Positions 1 through 7,849 of a stretch of DNA of 18,251 nucleotides are shown here, piece after piece (the first letter of the stretch is position 1; every line of letters starts with the position of its first letter). The notes below the pieces were generated by a model. That model was not told where the DNA came from, searched no databases, and was given only the letters and a program-made list of their open reading frames with translations. Both the position numbers and the translations under genes were made by a program. This DNA comes from DATKXO01 sp035528995. Lineage in GTDB: Bacteria; Planctomycetota; Phycisphaerae; UBA1845. The stretch is from contig DATKXO010000034.1 in NCBI GenBank assembly GCA_035528995.1, forward strand, positions 1 to 18,251, read 5' to 3'.

Positions 1-252
1 ATCGAATTCGCCGCGTGCAGTTCAGCCGCTCATGTGTTGCGACCGAGTCTGGTGTCACGGCAACCGGCCCGGCCGGGCCTGACAACGGTACCGGCCGTTA
101 TCCGACGGTGCTCGACCGCGAATCGGATGGTGGGCATTTCAACCACGAATCGGGAGAGCCGCTCGGCCGGGTCGAGCCAAGCTTGACCGATCAGGTCCGC
201 CGGCGCCTCTGACGATGCGTGCGTCCCAGGGGAGCAAACCTCGTGCGAGCTT
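1..252. other. left edge, no supported gene
   Basis: No gene can be supported here. One plus-strand frame is open from the left edge to a stop at about 212, so the tail of a gene entering from outside is possible. Its translation has no recognisable motif, and GC-rich DNA often gives open frames this long. A short perfect palindrome (GGCCCGGCCGGGCC, 66-79) is the only structural feature noticed. Confidence 0.3.
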
Positions 253-477
253 TTAGCTGCTTGGCGGGGCGCCCATGCTGGACCGCGGGAAGCCGTAGTG
301 CTCGATCATCGATGAGAGGTGGGCCGTCGCGACCAGAATGATCTCGCCGATGAAGCAGACCGCCAGATACACCGGCGGCGCTCCCCAAAAGGCGGCGATA
401 CAGATCGTGGCCAGCAACACGGCCATGGCAAAGTAGATCACGGCGCGGGAGGAAGTAACGTTCGTTTTCTGCGTCAT
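253..477 (-). CDS. small two-helix membrane protein, unknown function
   Basis: A 74-residue protein not recognised as a named family. After a polar N-terminus (MTQKTNVTSS) there are two hydrophobic stretches, roughly residues 11-30 and 32-54, joined by a short WGAPP turn. This predicts a hairpin of two inner-membrane helices with a short C-terminal tail containing HYGFPRS. The frame stays open upstream to an ATG at 549, but the ATG at 477 is preferred: it has GGAG about 8 bases upstream and removes a polar stretch that would precede the first helix. It is the last gene of the minus-strand envelope group, separated from the OmcB-like gene by about 430 bases, so it probably has its own promoter. 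The hydrophobic pattern makes it more than a random open frame, but no function can be given. Confidence 0.55.
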   Translation of the reverse strand: MTQKTNVTSSRAVIYFAMAVLLATICIAAFWGAPPVYLAVCFIGEIILVATAHLSSMIEHYGFPRSSMGAPPSS

Positions 478-908
478 CGGCTTGGCTCCGGACTCTCTGT
501 CTGGCGATCGTGAACTTATCGGGCCCGCGCCCAGCGACTTGGTGCCCAATGTCCTTACTCTCGGACAAAGACGACGCCGATTTGAGTGAATCTTGAATTT
601 ACCTGATCCGCGTCAAGCCTCGCTCTACCGGCGAGGCCGGGGCCATCCGTGGCGCTTCGGCCATAGGGCGCACGCCGTACAGCGTCCGCGAAGCCAGATC
701 AGGCCCCGGCACGGCACGCGGGTCCGCCGTATCGTCGTCGAACGAGAGCAACCGGAGTTGTTATAGGCCCTTCTGGGCCTTCGCCAGTACCTTTGTCGTT
801 GGCGAAGAGGACCCTGATGGACCAGGCGAAGTCGGGCCGCCGGCCGACCGCCGGCTCGAAGGCCGGCGGTCGGCCAGGCGTCCCGTAACACAACACCTCA
901 AGAACGGA
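478..908. other. intergenic region with several hairpins
   Basis: No convincing gene lies here; the open frames on either strand are short, Arg/Pro-rich and lack ribosome sites. Three inverted repeats follow one another: 765-780 (AGGCCC, 4-base loop, GGGCCT), 779-807 (CTTCGCCA with TGGCGAAG) and the large stem at 842-875 listed separately. The left part must hold the promoter of the small membrane gene at 477, but no clear -35/-10 pair was found. Confidence 0.5.
842..875 (-). terminator. strong GC hairpin after the OmcB-like gene
   Basis: A perfect 14-bp stem (842-855 with 862-875) closes a 6-base loop, 34 bases after the stop of the minus-strand OmcB-like gene. There is no T-run on the minus-strand 3' side, so it is not a textbook intrinsic terminator. 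It may act as a terminator-like structure or protect the mRNA 3' end. Confidence 0.5.
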
Positions 909-2396
909 TCAGTAAACGTTTGTGCTTTCCGTCTCGGTAACCGGCGTGGTGAGCTGGTCGCTGGTCAGGTTGACGCGGAACCGCAGGTCGCCCACACCGA
1001 TGCCCTTCACGACGAGCGAGTATTTGACCGTCTCACCCGGCGCGAGCCTGGGCAGTGCCGCGAACGCTACGTCCTGGCCTCTGGCCTCGCCCTTGGTCGG
1101 TCCCTGTCCGGAGACGAACTGCTGCTCATCGGGCAGCACGCAGGCAATCACGATGTTGGTGCCGACGGCCGAGCCCTGGTTGAAAACCGTGATCTCGTAG
1201 GTCTCGTTGGCTCCGATCTCGATGGGATCGTGGATGTCGACCACCTCGAGCAGGATGGCCGGGATACCCATGACCTCCATGGTGAACTCGGCGGCGGCCT
1301 CGCAGCAGTAGCCGGTGGCCTGGGCGGTGTTGCGGATGGTGCCGATGGTGGTCATTTTGCACTTGACGGTGACGGTGCGCGAGCCGCCCGGGGGAATGGT
1401 GCCCAGGTTCCAGGACACGCGTCCACCGCCGGCCCGTCCGCCGTCACTGGCCTCGAGGAAGGTCGAGCCCGAGTGCAGGGTATCGACCAGCATGACATCC
1501 CTGGCGGGGGCATCGCCCTCGTTGCTGACGGTCAGCTCGTACGTGGCCGGTCTGCCGAGATAGCGCGTGGCGGGACCGGTCTTGGCCAACGCCAGCACTG
1601 GACGAACGACGCGGGTGCCGGCCGACGCCTCGGCGGTGAGTCCGCCGTCCTCCACTGCGGAGGCCCGGTTTTCGAACTGTCCGGTTTGCGACGACCGGAC
1701 CTCGACGCTGAACTGACGGGACGCACCGGCGGGCAGGTCGCCCGCCTGGAGGACCAGCTCCTTGCGGCCGTCGGTAGTGGCCCAGCCGTCGGGCAACTTG
1801 TCCATGATCCGGACGTTTCGAGCGGTGCCGCTGCCGGGGTTGGTGACCACGAACTGGAGAGGAATGGGATCGCAGAGGATCACCTCGGCCGGGGCGGTCT
1901 TGACCAGCTCGAGGGCGGGCTGAACGATGAGCGTGCTGGAACACATCTGTGTGTTGAAGGTGACCGTAGCGCAGGAGGCCAACTCGCCCACGCGGGCGGC
2001 CGATCCGGCAAAGCGGATCGCCTTCGACGCCTTGGGCCCCAGCGTGCCCAGGTTCCAGGTGGCTTGGCCACCGGCCCTGTTGTCGGGCTCCGGCGTGATG
2101 CTGGTCACGGTGAAGGCTTCCGGCAGCGCCTCGATGAGTATCAGGCCCTCGACGTTTCGATTGGTCAGGTTGGACAGCTTCAACTCGTACTCCATGGCCT
2201 CACCGACCCGGACGCCGACCGGCATGGCGCGTTCGAGCAGGATGACGCTGGAGCCGACCTCGCCGGTGGGGTAGGCGTGCCGGGTGACGTTGAGTCCGGC
2301 GGCTTGTGCCTGGGCATTGGGAGCGGCCAGGCTAGAGGTGGTCATCGCGGCGACAGCGGCCAGGGTGACCCAGTGGCGTGAAACGGAACTGCACAT
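909..2396 (-). CDS. OmcB-like exported repeat protein (short paralog)
   Basis: A 495-residue exported protein made almost entirely of DUF11/OmcB-type beta-sandwich repeats. A signal peptide (hydrophobic core about residues 10-26, Ala-rich cleavage region ending near residue 31) is followed by four repeats at about 51-158, 160-263, 265-376 and 378-495. Repeats 2-4 open with P-x-L-x-L or PAILLEV and each has an N-x-G core followed by a [LV]PxG-type turn. The last repeat and the terminal ETESTNVY resemble, from memory, the end of chlamydial OmcB (TENTHIY), the cysteine-rich outer-envelope protein of that group. About seven cysteines remain after the signal peptide, far fewer than in OmcB. The ATG at 2396 is chosen because GGAGGAAAG lies just upstream; the in-frame TTG at 2411 would put that site inside the gene. 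It follows its longer paralog by 130 bases on the same strand, so the two are probably co-transcribed. A structural role in the envelope is inferred. Confidence 0.85.
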   Translation of the reverse strand: MCSSVSRHWVTLAAVAAMTTSSLAAPNAQAQAAGLNVTRHAYPTGEVGSSVILLERAMPVGVRVGEAMEYELKLSNLTNRNVEGLILIEALPEAFTVTSITPEPDNRAGGQATWNLGTLGPKASKAIRFAGSAARVGELASCATVTFNTQMCSSTLIVQPALELVKTAPAEVILCDPIPLQFVVTNPGSGTARNVRIMDKLPDGWATTDGRKELVLQAGDLPAGASRQFSVEVRSSQTGQFENRASAVEDGGLTAEASAGTRVVRPVLALAKTGPATRYLGRPATYELTVSNEGDAPARDVMLVDTLHSGSTFLEASDGGRAGGGRVSWNLGTIPPGGSRTVTVKCKMTTIGTIRNTAQATGYCCEAAAEFTMEVMGIPAILLEVVDIHDPIEIGANETYEITVFNQGSAVGTNIVIACVLPDEQQFVSGQGPTKGEARGQDVAFAALPRLAPGETVKYSLVVKGIGVGDLRFRVNLTSDQLTTPVTETESTNVY

Positions 2397-2462
2397 GGTT
2401 CTTTCCTCCAAGTAGCTAGACAGATAGCGATCTTTCGAAACAGTTCGGTGATTATCGAGGTA

Positions 2463-2506
2463 AGCGCGGGGCGGGGGCCGGTCCGAAACCGGCTCCCCGC
2501 CGCGCT
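2463..2506 (-). other. hairpin between the two OmcB-like genes
   Basis: An imperfect but very GC-rich inverted repeat: 2463-2482 pairs with 2488-2506 around a CCGAA loop, with two small bulges. It starts 20 bases after the stop of the longer paralog and ends about 65 bases before the start of the shorter one. No T-run follows on the minus strand. It may be an attenuating or mRNA-protecting structure that sets the relative amounts of the two paralogs. Confidence 0.45.
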
Positions 2507-2526
2507 ACGTTTTCAAGAGCTGCAGA

Positions 2527-4800
2527 CTAGTAAACGTTCGTGCTCTCGGTTTCCTCGACCGGCATCGGCTGCTGGTCGGTGGTCATCGAGACCTTGAACC
2601 GCACGTCGCCCGGAGCCGTGCCCTTGGCCACCACTCGGAACGTGGCCTTGGCCTTGGGAGCCAGGGAGGGCAGAGCGGCGAAGGTGACGGCCGGTCCGTC
2701 AACGGCGGCCTGCATCGGGCCGTCCGACGAAGAGTACGACAGCTGCTGCGGCAGCGTGCAGGCCAGCTTGATGTTGGTTCCCGCGGCCGATCCCTGGTTG
2801 GTGACCGCGATCACGTAGGTGATGGTGGCCCCGACCTCGATCGGGTCCTCGACGTCGATCACCTCGAGCAGAATGGCCGGGATGCCCTTGACCTCCATCT
2901 GGGTCGAGGCGCTGCCCTCGGCGCAGATGGCCCTGGCCAACGCGGTGTTCCGCATCGTCCCCGGCTGCATCGGCTTCAAGGACATGGTGACCTTGCGTGA
3001 GGCACCGGGCTCGAGGGTACCCAGGTTCCAGGACACGCCACCGCCGGCGGCGCTGCCACCGTCGCTGGCGCTGAGGAACTGGGTGCCGGCCGGTATGTCG
3101 TCGGTCAGCACGGTCTGGACGGCCGGCGCGTCGCCGGTGTTGGTCACGGTGATGGTGTACTCGGCGGTCCGACCGATGTAGCGGATCTCCGGCCCGGTCT
3201 TGGTGACCTCGAGAACCGGCTGACTCACGACGGTGGTGCACTCGGCCTCGGCGGAGAGACCGCCGTCGGCGGTCGCGGTGGCCCTGTTGAGGAAGGAGCC
3301 GGTGCGCTCGGCCTTGACGGTAAAGCGGGTCTGCTTGGCCTGGCCAGCAGCCAGAGTCCCGATGTCGGCCCGCAGACTGCGGCGGCCGGTGTCGGTCACC
3401 AGCCCGGCGGGCAGCTCATCGTTGACCACGACGTTGGTGGCCGGGCCGTCGCCGGTGTTGCGGACGACCAGGGTGTACTCGATCGGATCGCAGATGGTGA
3501 CCGCGGGGGTGCACTGTTTCTCGAGCACGATCTGCGGAGCAACGATCCTGGTGGTGCAGCAGTCGCGTGCGGAGAGGCCATAGTCGGCCGTGACCGCGGC
3601 GCAGTTCTCGAACGTGCCCGTGCGGGTGCCGCGGACGGTCACCTGGATGGCCTGGCTCTCGCCGGCGGGCAGCGTGCCGAGCGACCAGGAGAGGTTAGAG
3701 CCAGCGGCCGAGGCGCCGGGGTTGCTCGAGACGTAGGCGATGCCGTCGGGCAGGTTGTCGGTGACGGTGACGTTGGTGGCCGACACCTGCGACGGGTTGG
3801 TCACGCGGATGTCATACTGGAACTCCTCGTTGACCATCTTCTGGCTCGGGCAGTTCTTGGTGATGCCGATCTTGGGCCCGACCCAGGTCTTGGCAGTCAT
3901 GCCGGTGGCGATGTGGGCCTCGGGCACGCAGCACTCATCCGCCGGACGGACGATGTCGACCTCGACGTTGTTGGTGCCTTCGGTCGGGGTGGTCTGACGG
4001 ATGGTCACGCGGGCCTCGCCGAGTTCGTTGGTCTCAACGATGGCCGTGTTGTTCCCGCTGGCCTCGAACACGGCCGGCGGGCCGTCCACGATCTTGTAGG
4101 TCACCACGTGGCCCGCCAGCGGCGAGCCGTCAGAGTATTTCATGACCGTTGTGGTGAACTCGTGTGTGGTTCCGATCGGGTTGGTGGCGGGTGGCGGGAA
4201 CTCCCAGGCCACGTCGTACCAGTGCTTGACGGCGAAGACCTTGTGATTGTTCCAGTCGTAGATGCCGGGAGCGTAGGCCGTGATGTAGGTGTTGCCCTCG
4301 ATGGGTGAGGTGATGACACACCAGGTCTGACCGGCCTGGAGGTGGACGTCGTCGGAGGGGTCGTCGTTGCCCATGTCCAGCACGTGGTCGAAGTTGTTGG
4401 TGTGGGAGACCGCGTAGTGGTTGTCGACCTTGTAGCCGCGGCTGGCTCGCCAGCCGCTCTCGTCCACTTCGACGATGTCGCCGACGCCGCCCTCGGAGAT
4501 CATCCATTCCACGCGCCGATTGCCCAACGGCTTGCCGTGCTTGTCCAGGACGGTGGCGACCAGGACGTGTTGGGTGCGAACCGGATTCACGTCCTCGAGG
4601 GGGGTCAGTTCAAGTGCGACCGCATAGGGGTCCCAATCGCCGTAGTACCCACCCTCCGGCGGCTTGGCGTGGGTCTGCTGAATGTCGCCGCCGGCCGGCC
4701 ACGTAAACGCGTGTGGCATGTGGAGCCGGCAACCGGATAGTGCCGCGAGGCCTATCACAGTGAACAATACGCAAAGTTTAGCTGCTCTCGCCGTGTTCAT
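2527..4800 (-). CDS. OmcB-like lipoprotein with N-terminal Ig-like region
   Basis: A 757-residue probable lipoprotein. The signal peptide has a hydrophobic core at about 8-20 and a lipobox LSGC with Cys24 as the lipidated residue. Residues about 45-295 look like two bacterial Ig-like/invasin-type segments (for example VLDKHGKPLGNRRVEW and the GEARVTIRQTTPTEGTN strand). Four DUF11/OmcB-type repeats follow at about 307-420, 422-525, 527-638 and 641-757. Repeats 2-4 align with those of the shorter downstream paralog, and both proteins end in ETESTNVY. Thirteen cysteines including Cys24 remain in the mature form, several as CC pairs (DECC, RDCC), compatible with disulfide cross-linking as in chlamydial OmcB. 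A GGGAGG site lies 6 bases before the ATG. A structural or adhesive outer-envelope role is inferred; no enzymatic motif is seen. The pair looks like a tandem duplication with gain or loss of the N-terminal module. Confidence 0.85.
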   Translation of the reverse strand: MNTARAAKLCVLFTVIGLAALSGCRLHMPHAFTWPAGGDIQQTHAKPPEGGYYGDWDPYAVALELTPLEDVNPVRTQHVLVATVLDKHGKPLGNRRVEWMISEGGVGDIVEVDESGWRASRGYKVDNHYAVSHTNNFDHVLDMGNDDPSDDVHLQAGQTWCVITSPIEGNTYITAYAPGIYDWNNHKVFAVKHWYDVAWEFPPPATNPIGTTHEFTTTVMKYSDGSPLAGHVVTYKIVDGPPAVFEASGNNTAIVETNELGEARVTIRQTTPTEGTNNVEVDIVRPADECCVPEAHIATGMTAKTWVGPKIGITKNCPSQKMVNEEFQYDIRVTNPSQVSATNVTVTDNLPDGIAYVSSNPGASAAGSNLSWSLGTLPAGESQAIQVTVRGTRTGTFENCAAVTADYGLSARDCCTTRIVAPQIVLEKQCTPAVTICDPIEYTLVVRNTGDGPATNVVVNDELPAGLVTDTGRRSLRADIGTLAAGQAKQTRFTVKAERTGSFLNRATATADGGLSAEAECTTVVSQPVLEVTKTGPEIRYIGRTAEYTITVTNTGDAPAVQTVLTDDIPAGTQFLSASDGGSAAGGGVSWNLGTLEPGASRKVTMSLKPMQPGTMRNTALARAICAEGSASTQMEVKGIPAILLEVIDVEDPIEVGATITYVIAVTNQGSAAGTNIKLACTLPQQLSYSSSDGPMQAAVDGPAVTFAALPSLAPKAKATFRVVAKGTAPGDVRFKVSMTTDQQPMPVEETESTNVY

Positions 4801-5445
4801 GGCTACCTCCCAAGAAATGCGTAACTATATATCCAAGTTCGTGCCCAAGGCCCGCATGATGCCGGGCATGCCCTGGCCCGGCCCATCGTCCGTCTGTGGG
4901 AGGAACCACTCGCGAACGCGCATGGGTCCGTACCCCACGTTAATCAGGTAATCGAAAGACAGTCCAGAGCTCTTTGACTGAAAAAGCTCCAACCTGTCCG
5001 CCGCTCGCGGCTCCTGAACTCGAATTCCGCGGTCGGCCCGACGATACACTTCACGAAGCGCCGCCCGTGCGACTGGCCGCGATGCTTGCAACACTTTATG
5101 AAGGCGAGCCCGTTGACACGGCACCACTCGTGCCCAGGGTCCGAATCAAACGGATACCCTTCCGTCCTCCGCGAGAAACGGAACCTCCTCTGGATTCGAT
5201 CAGTCTCGTTGACGCCCTCTGGCGATTACCAGTGACATCATTCTAGCACCATGACGCCATTTGGCAACAGCAACAAGTTCGCACTTCTTAGGCGTCATGC
5301 GGCCTTGCCGCAGCAGCGGCGGATCGACCGGCCCAAAGTGATACTGAAACCGCCAGCCCCCTCGACGCCAGCCGCGCCTCCGGCACATGCGTTGGACAGG
5401 CGGCAAAGCAAACACGATAGGGAAACGGGGCTGAGGTCACGCGCT
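4801..5445. other. 645-base gap, no supported gene
   Basis: Frames of 90-100 codons exist on both strands (minus 5127-4825, plus 4974-5246), but none has a ribosome site, motif or sensible composition. On the minus strand a TATAGT hexamer (4824-4829) lies about 25 bases before the start of the long OmcB-like gene and could be its -10 box, although no matching -35 was found. A perfect 9-bp inverted repeat, CATGACGCC/GGCGTCATG (5250-5258 and 5291-5299), lies about 150 bases downstream of the LysM gene and may be a terminator or regulator site. GC content looks lower than in the neighbouring genes. Confidence 0.4.
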
Positions 5446-7041
5446 TCATTCCGGCAATTCAGGCAAAGGACGACCCTCCGGCTTCGTGGGTCCAGAGCCA
5501 GGTTCACGCGGGGGGACCTTCAGCACCATCCCGATCCGCAGCCGCTCGGCCTGTGCGAGGCGGTCGCGGTTCAATTCGAGAATCTCCCGCCAGCGCTTCC
5601 AATCCCCTAGAAGGCGGTCCGCGATCCCCATCAGCGTATCACCCTTTCGCACCACATAGGTGCGTGGCGGCTCGGCAGGCAACGGATTATCGGAAGTTGG
5701 CGATGTAGTGGAAGGCTCAGCGGACTGGGCGCCCTCGGGGGCGCGCTCCCTCAAGGGCGGCAGGATCATCCTCTGACCGATGCGAAGGCGTCGCGGGTCG
5801 ATTCCCGGGTTGGCGCGGAGGATGGCGTCCCACTGATTGGCGTCGCCGTAATGCCTCAGGGCAATCGAGCGCAGCGTGTCGCCCGGTCGGACCCGGTAGA
5901 TGCGTGCGACGCGAGGCTGTACCGCCGATCCACGTTCAGATGCCGCTGTTTGCGCCGATGTGCTTGTTCGCTGCTCGCGAGGAAGGACGCCGTTCGTGTC
6001 GCCGGCCGCTGGTCCGGGGCGGTCCTCTGCCGCCTCCTGCGGTTTGTCGCGGCCCGCCACGAGCGTGCGCCCGGCGGCCGGTCCAGGCTTCACCCCGGTC
6101 GAACCCGCCTGCGGACCCGAACGCTCACCGACGGCCGCGGTGCGCGGACCGCCGTCCATCCGCCGCTGCCCTCCGGCAGCTTGTCCGCCCCACCCGTCGG
6201 TGGGCGCCGCGCCCTTTTCCGCCTCGTGATCTTGGCCATCGGATTCGGCGCGTCCCAAGGTGCCCACCAAGTCAAGTGCCCGGCGGGCGGAACGTGCGAG
6301 TGCACCGGTCGGCCGGTCGGCAACTGCTTCCGAGGCCCGTGCCCGGCCCTCGGGCACCCCCGCCTCCGCCATGGTTTTGCCTGAAGAGCCGCCCCCCCCA
6401 CCCGGTTGTCCGGACGGGCGTTCTTGCGCTGTGGTTGCCGTTGGACCTTCCGCGCGGCCGGCGTCCTCGGACGATGCGGGTCTGCCGGCAACGGCGAGCG
6501 CCCCACGATCCGCGAAATCCGCCGGGATGCGAAGAGGCAGGCGGGCGAACTGGCTCGACAGGCGGCGTCCGTTCGGCTGGTAGACTCCAAAATGGGCCCA
6601 GACCGGAAGGTCGCCGGGTCCGACCTCGAGTTCGGCGGCGGGGATCGTCACGCGGACGTTCTCGAAGGTCCATCGTGCTTCCGGAGCCATCAGCGTCCTG
6701 GTCGCGGCCACATTGCCGCGGGTATCCTGGAAACGCCCGTTGCCGGATTTGATGGCTTTGCCCTTCGAGTCAACCAAGCCCACGCGATAGACCAACTGTT
6801 GGCCAGCGAAATCGCGCGTGTCCACCGTGGCGACGAAGGCCATTGCGGCGAGCCCATCGCGATCGTGAACTCGCTCGCAGCGCATCTGCGCAAGCTCCAC
6901 GTTGGGACCGACGCAACCGCATAACGGTACGCCCGCAAGGAACAAGAACGGCGCCCAACCAACAATCGATCGGCCCAACATAGGTCCACCGAGCATACCA
7001 CACACGACAGCGCGGCGACAGCGACTGGGCCCGGTCAACAT
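5446..7041 (-). CDS. lipoprotein with two C-terminal LysM domains
   Basis: A 531-residue probable lipoprotein that should bind peptidoglycan. The hydrophobic segment WAPFLFLAGVP is followed by a lipobox-like LCGC (lipidated Cys about 43). Residues about 45-170 form a beta-rich domain of unknown type. Residues about 175-375 are a low-complexity, probably disordered Gly/Pro/Arg/Ala/Glu linker. Two LysM domains follow, at about 379-429 (VRPGDTLRSIALRHYGD) and 460-511 (VRKGDTLMGIADRLLGD), with the usual LRIGQ/LRIGM and ILPP/KVPP ends. The start at 7041 is kept because GAGGG lies 7 bases upstream and overlaps the stop of the preceding cysteine-rich gene, which suggests translational coupling. An internal ATG at 6981 would give a more typical signal peptide and remains possible. 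The likely job is anchoring the envelope to the cell wall, fitting its envelope-protein neighbours. Confidence 0.85.
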   Translation of the reverse strand: MLTGPSRCRRAVVCGMLGGPMLGRSIVGWAPFLFLAGVPLCGCVGPNVELAQMRCERVHDRDGLAAMAFVATVDTRDFAGQQLVYRVGLVDSKGKAIKSGNGRFQDTRGNVAATRTLMAPEARWTFENVRVTIPAAELEVGPGDLPVWAHFGVYQPNGRRLSSQFARLPLRIPADFADRGALAVAGRPASSEDAGRAEGPTATTAQERPSGQPGGGGGSSGKTMAEAGVPEGRARASEAVADRPTGALARSARRALDLVGTLGRAESDGQDHEAEKGAAPTDGWGGQAAGGQRRMDGGPRTAAVGERSGPQAGSTGVKPGPAAGRTLVAGRDKPQEAAEDRPGPAAGDTNGVLPREQRTSTSAQTAASERGSAVQPRVARIYRVRPGDTLRSIALRHYGDANQWDAILRANPGIDPRRLRIGQRMILPPLRERAPEGAQSAEPSTTSPTSDNPLPAEPPRTYVVRKGDTLMGIADRLLGDWKRWREILELNRDRLAQAERLRIGMVLKVPPREPGSGPTKPEGRPLPELPE

Positions 7042-7044
7042 GGA

Positions 7045-7560
7045 TTATCCCTCGTCAGGGACGGGCTGACAGGTATCAGATTCGGGCTGGCAGACCAGGT
7101 CTCCGGCACAGTCCCCGTTCGTGACGCAGGTGGCCCCCAGGCCTTCGATCCCCTCCGCGCCCGGCGGCTGGCAGGTGCTGCTGGCGAACTGACAGACGAG
7201 GCCGTCGTCGCACTCGGCGTCCTCGGCGCAGGCCCCGCCCAGCAGAACAGGACCGGGGATGCCGTCACCGTCCTCGAGGACCTGGCAGGTGTTGGTCTCC
7301 GGCTGACAGAGCAGGTCCGGCCCGCAGTCGTTGTTGTCGATGCAGTCGGCGGCGAGTCCGTCGGGCTCCTGCTCGAGCGTCAACTGGCAGGTGTCGGTCT
7401 GCTCCTAACAGGCCAACTCGAAGGTGCAGTCCAGGTTGCTCTCGCAAGGCTCGCCAAGCCGGCCCTGAAAGTTCTCACTGGAACGACAGCCCACGGCCAA
7501 GGACATCGACGACAGGCACACCGGAAGGATGAGCCGCCATCGCGCAGGGAACTTCAACAT
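7045..7560 (-). pseudogene. cysteine-rich repeat lipoprotein interrupted by in-frame TAG
   Basis: A 171-codon reading frame that is complete except for one stop. It starts with an ATG at 7560 (GGAG 9 bases upstream), encodes a lipoprotein-type signal ending near AVGC (Cys25), then four copies of a six-to-seven-residue-spaced motif, C-x4-[DE]-C-x4/5-C-x5/6-TCQ, at residues 39-59, 73-93, 111-131 and 145-165. It ends with TAA at 7045. Codon 52 (7407-7405) is TAG. In the other three units the same position, just after the third Cys, is CAG (Gln). The stop is therefore most simply a single C-to-T change in an otherwise intact gene; readthrough or a sequencing error is also possible. Such Cys-rich, Dickkopf-N-like repeats occur in exported bacterial proteins, but the function is unknown. 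If inactive, the change is recent, since no other damage is visible. The gene lies 3 bases upstream of the LysM gene and is probably co-transcribed with it. Confidence 0.75.
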
Positions 7561-7639
7561 GTACGAGGCTCCTGTTCACCGGGGACCAACCCGCGTGGTG
7601 TTGTGCGGCATCTCGAGAATCGCCGAACCACCGGCGTCG

Positions 7640-7668
7640 ATCCTATTGACCGGCGGAAGCCACGTCAA
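7640..7668 (-). promoter_or_regulatory. sigma-70-like promoter for Cys-rich/LysM genes
   Basis: Minus strand: TTGACG (7668-7663), 17-base spacer, TAGGAT (7645-7640). The hexamers match consensus at 5/6 and 4/6 positions with ideal spacing. Predicted transcription begins about 70 bases before the ATG at 7560. It is placed back-to-back with the plus-strand promoter at 7693-7720. Confidence 0.45.
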
Positions 7669-7692
7669 CGAAGCGAGGGCGCCGTCAACGCA

Positions 7693-7720
7693 TTGACAGA
7701 CCGGACTTCGGCCTTATTCT
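7693..7720 (+). promoter_or_regulatory. sigma-70-like promoter for the mscS gene
   Basis: TTGACA (7693-7698, perfect), 16-base spacer, TATTCT (7715-7720, 4/6). It lies about 130 bases before the channel gene, giving a leader of some 120 bases. Nothing else in the divergent 7561-7849 gap resembles a gene. Confidence 0.45.
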
Positions 7721-7849
7721 CGCCGGCAAGGGCAGTCAAGAACTTCGTTTGTATCGTGGCTTCGTATGGTTTCGCGCACCCATGGCGGGCATGGGGCAGT
7801 CCGGAACTCACAGGCGCTGGTTGCAGCTTTTCTGGGAGGCCAATGAACT

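Noticed and set aside
842..875. stem-loop as a CRISPR repeat or mobile-element end
   Set aside because: It occurs once, with no spacer pattern or transposase; a transcript-end structure is simpler.
1230..2381. 383-codon open frame on the plus strand
   Set aside because: It is antisense to the OmcB-like gene, has Gly/Asp/Arg-rich composition with no motif, and lacks a ribosome site; GC-rich codon use produces such mirror frames.
909..4800. one split gene instead of two OmcB-like genes
   Set aside because: Each gene has its own signal peptide, ribosome site, four repeats and identical terminal motif, so they are tandem paralogs, not a frameshifted single gene.
4825..5127. 100-codon frame upstream of the long OmcB-like gene
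   Set aside because: No ribosome site, no recognisable motif, and composition unlike its neighbours; could be reconsidered if conserved in relatives.
5904..6752. 282-codon Arg/Pro-rich frame on the plus strand
   Set aside because: It is opposite the low-complexity linker of the LysM lipoprotein; composition is a complement artefact.
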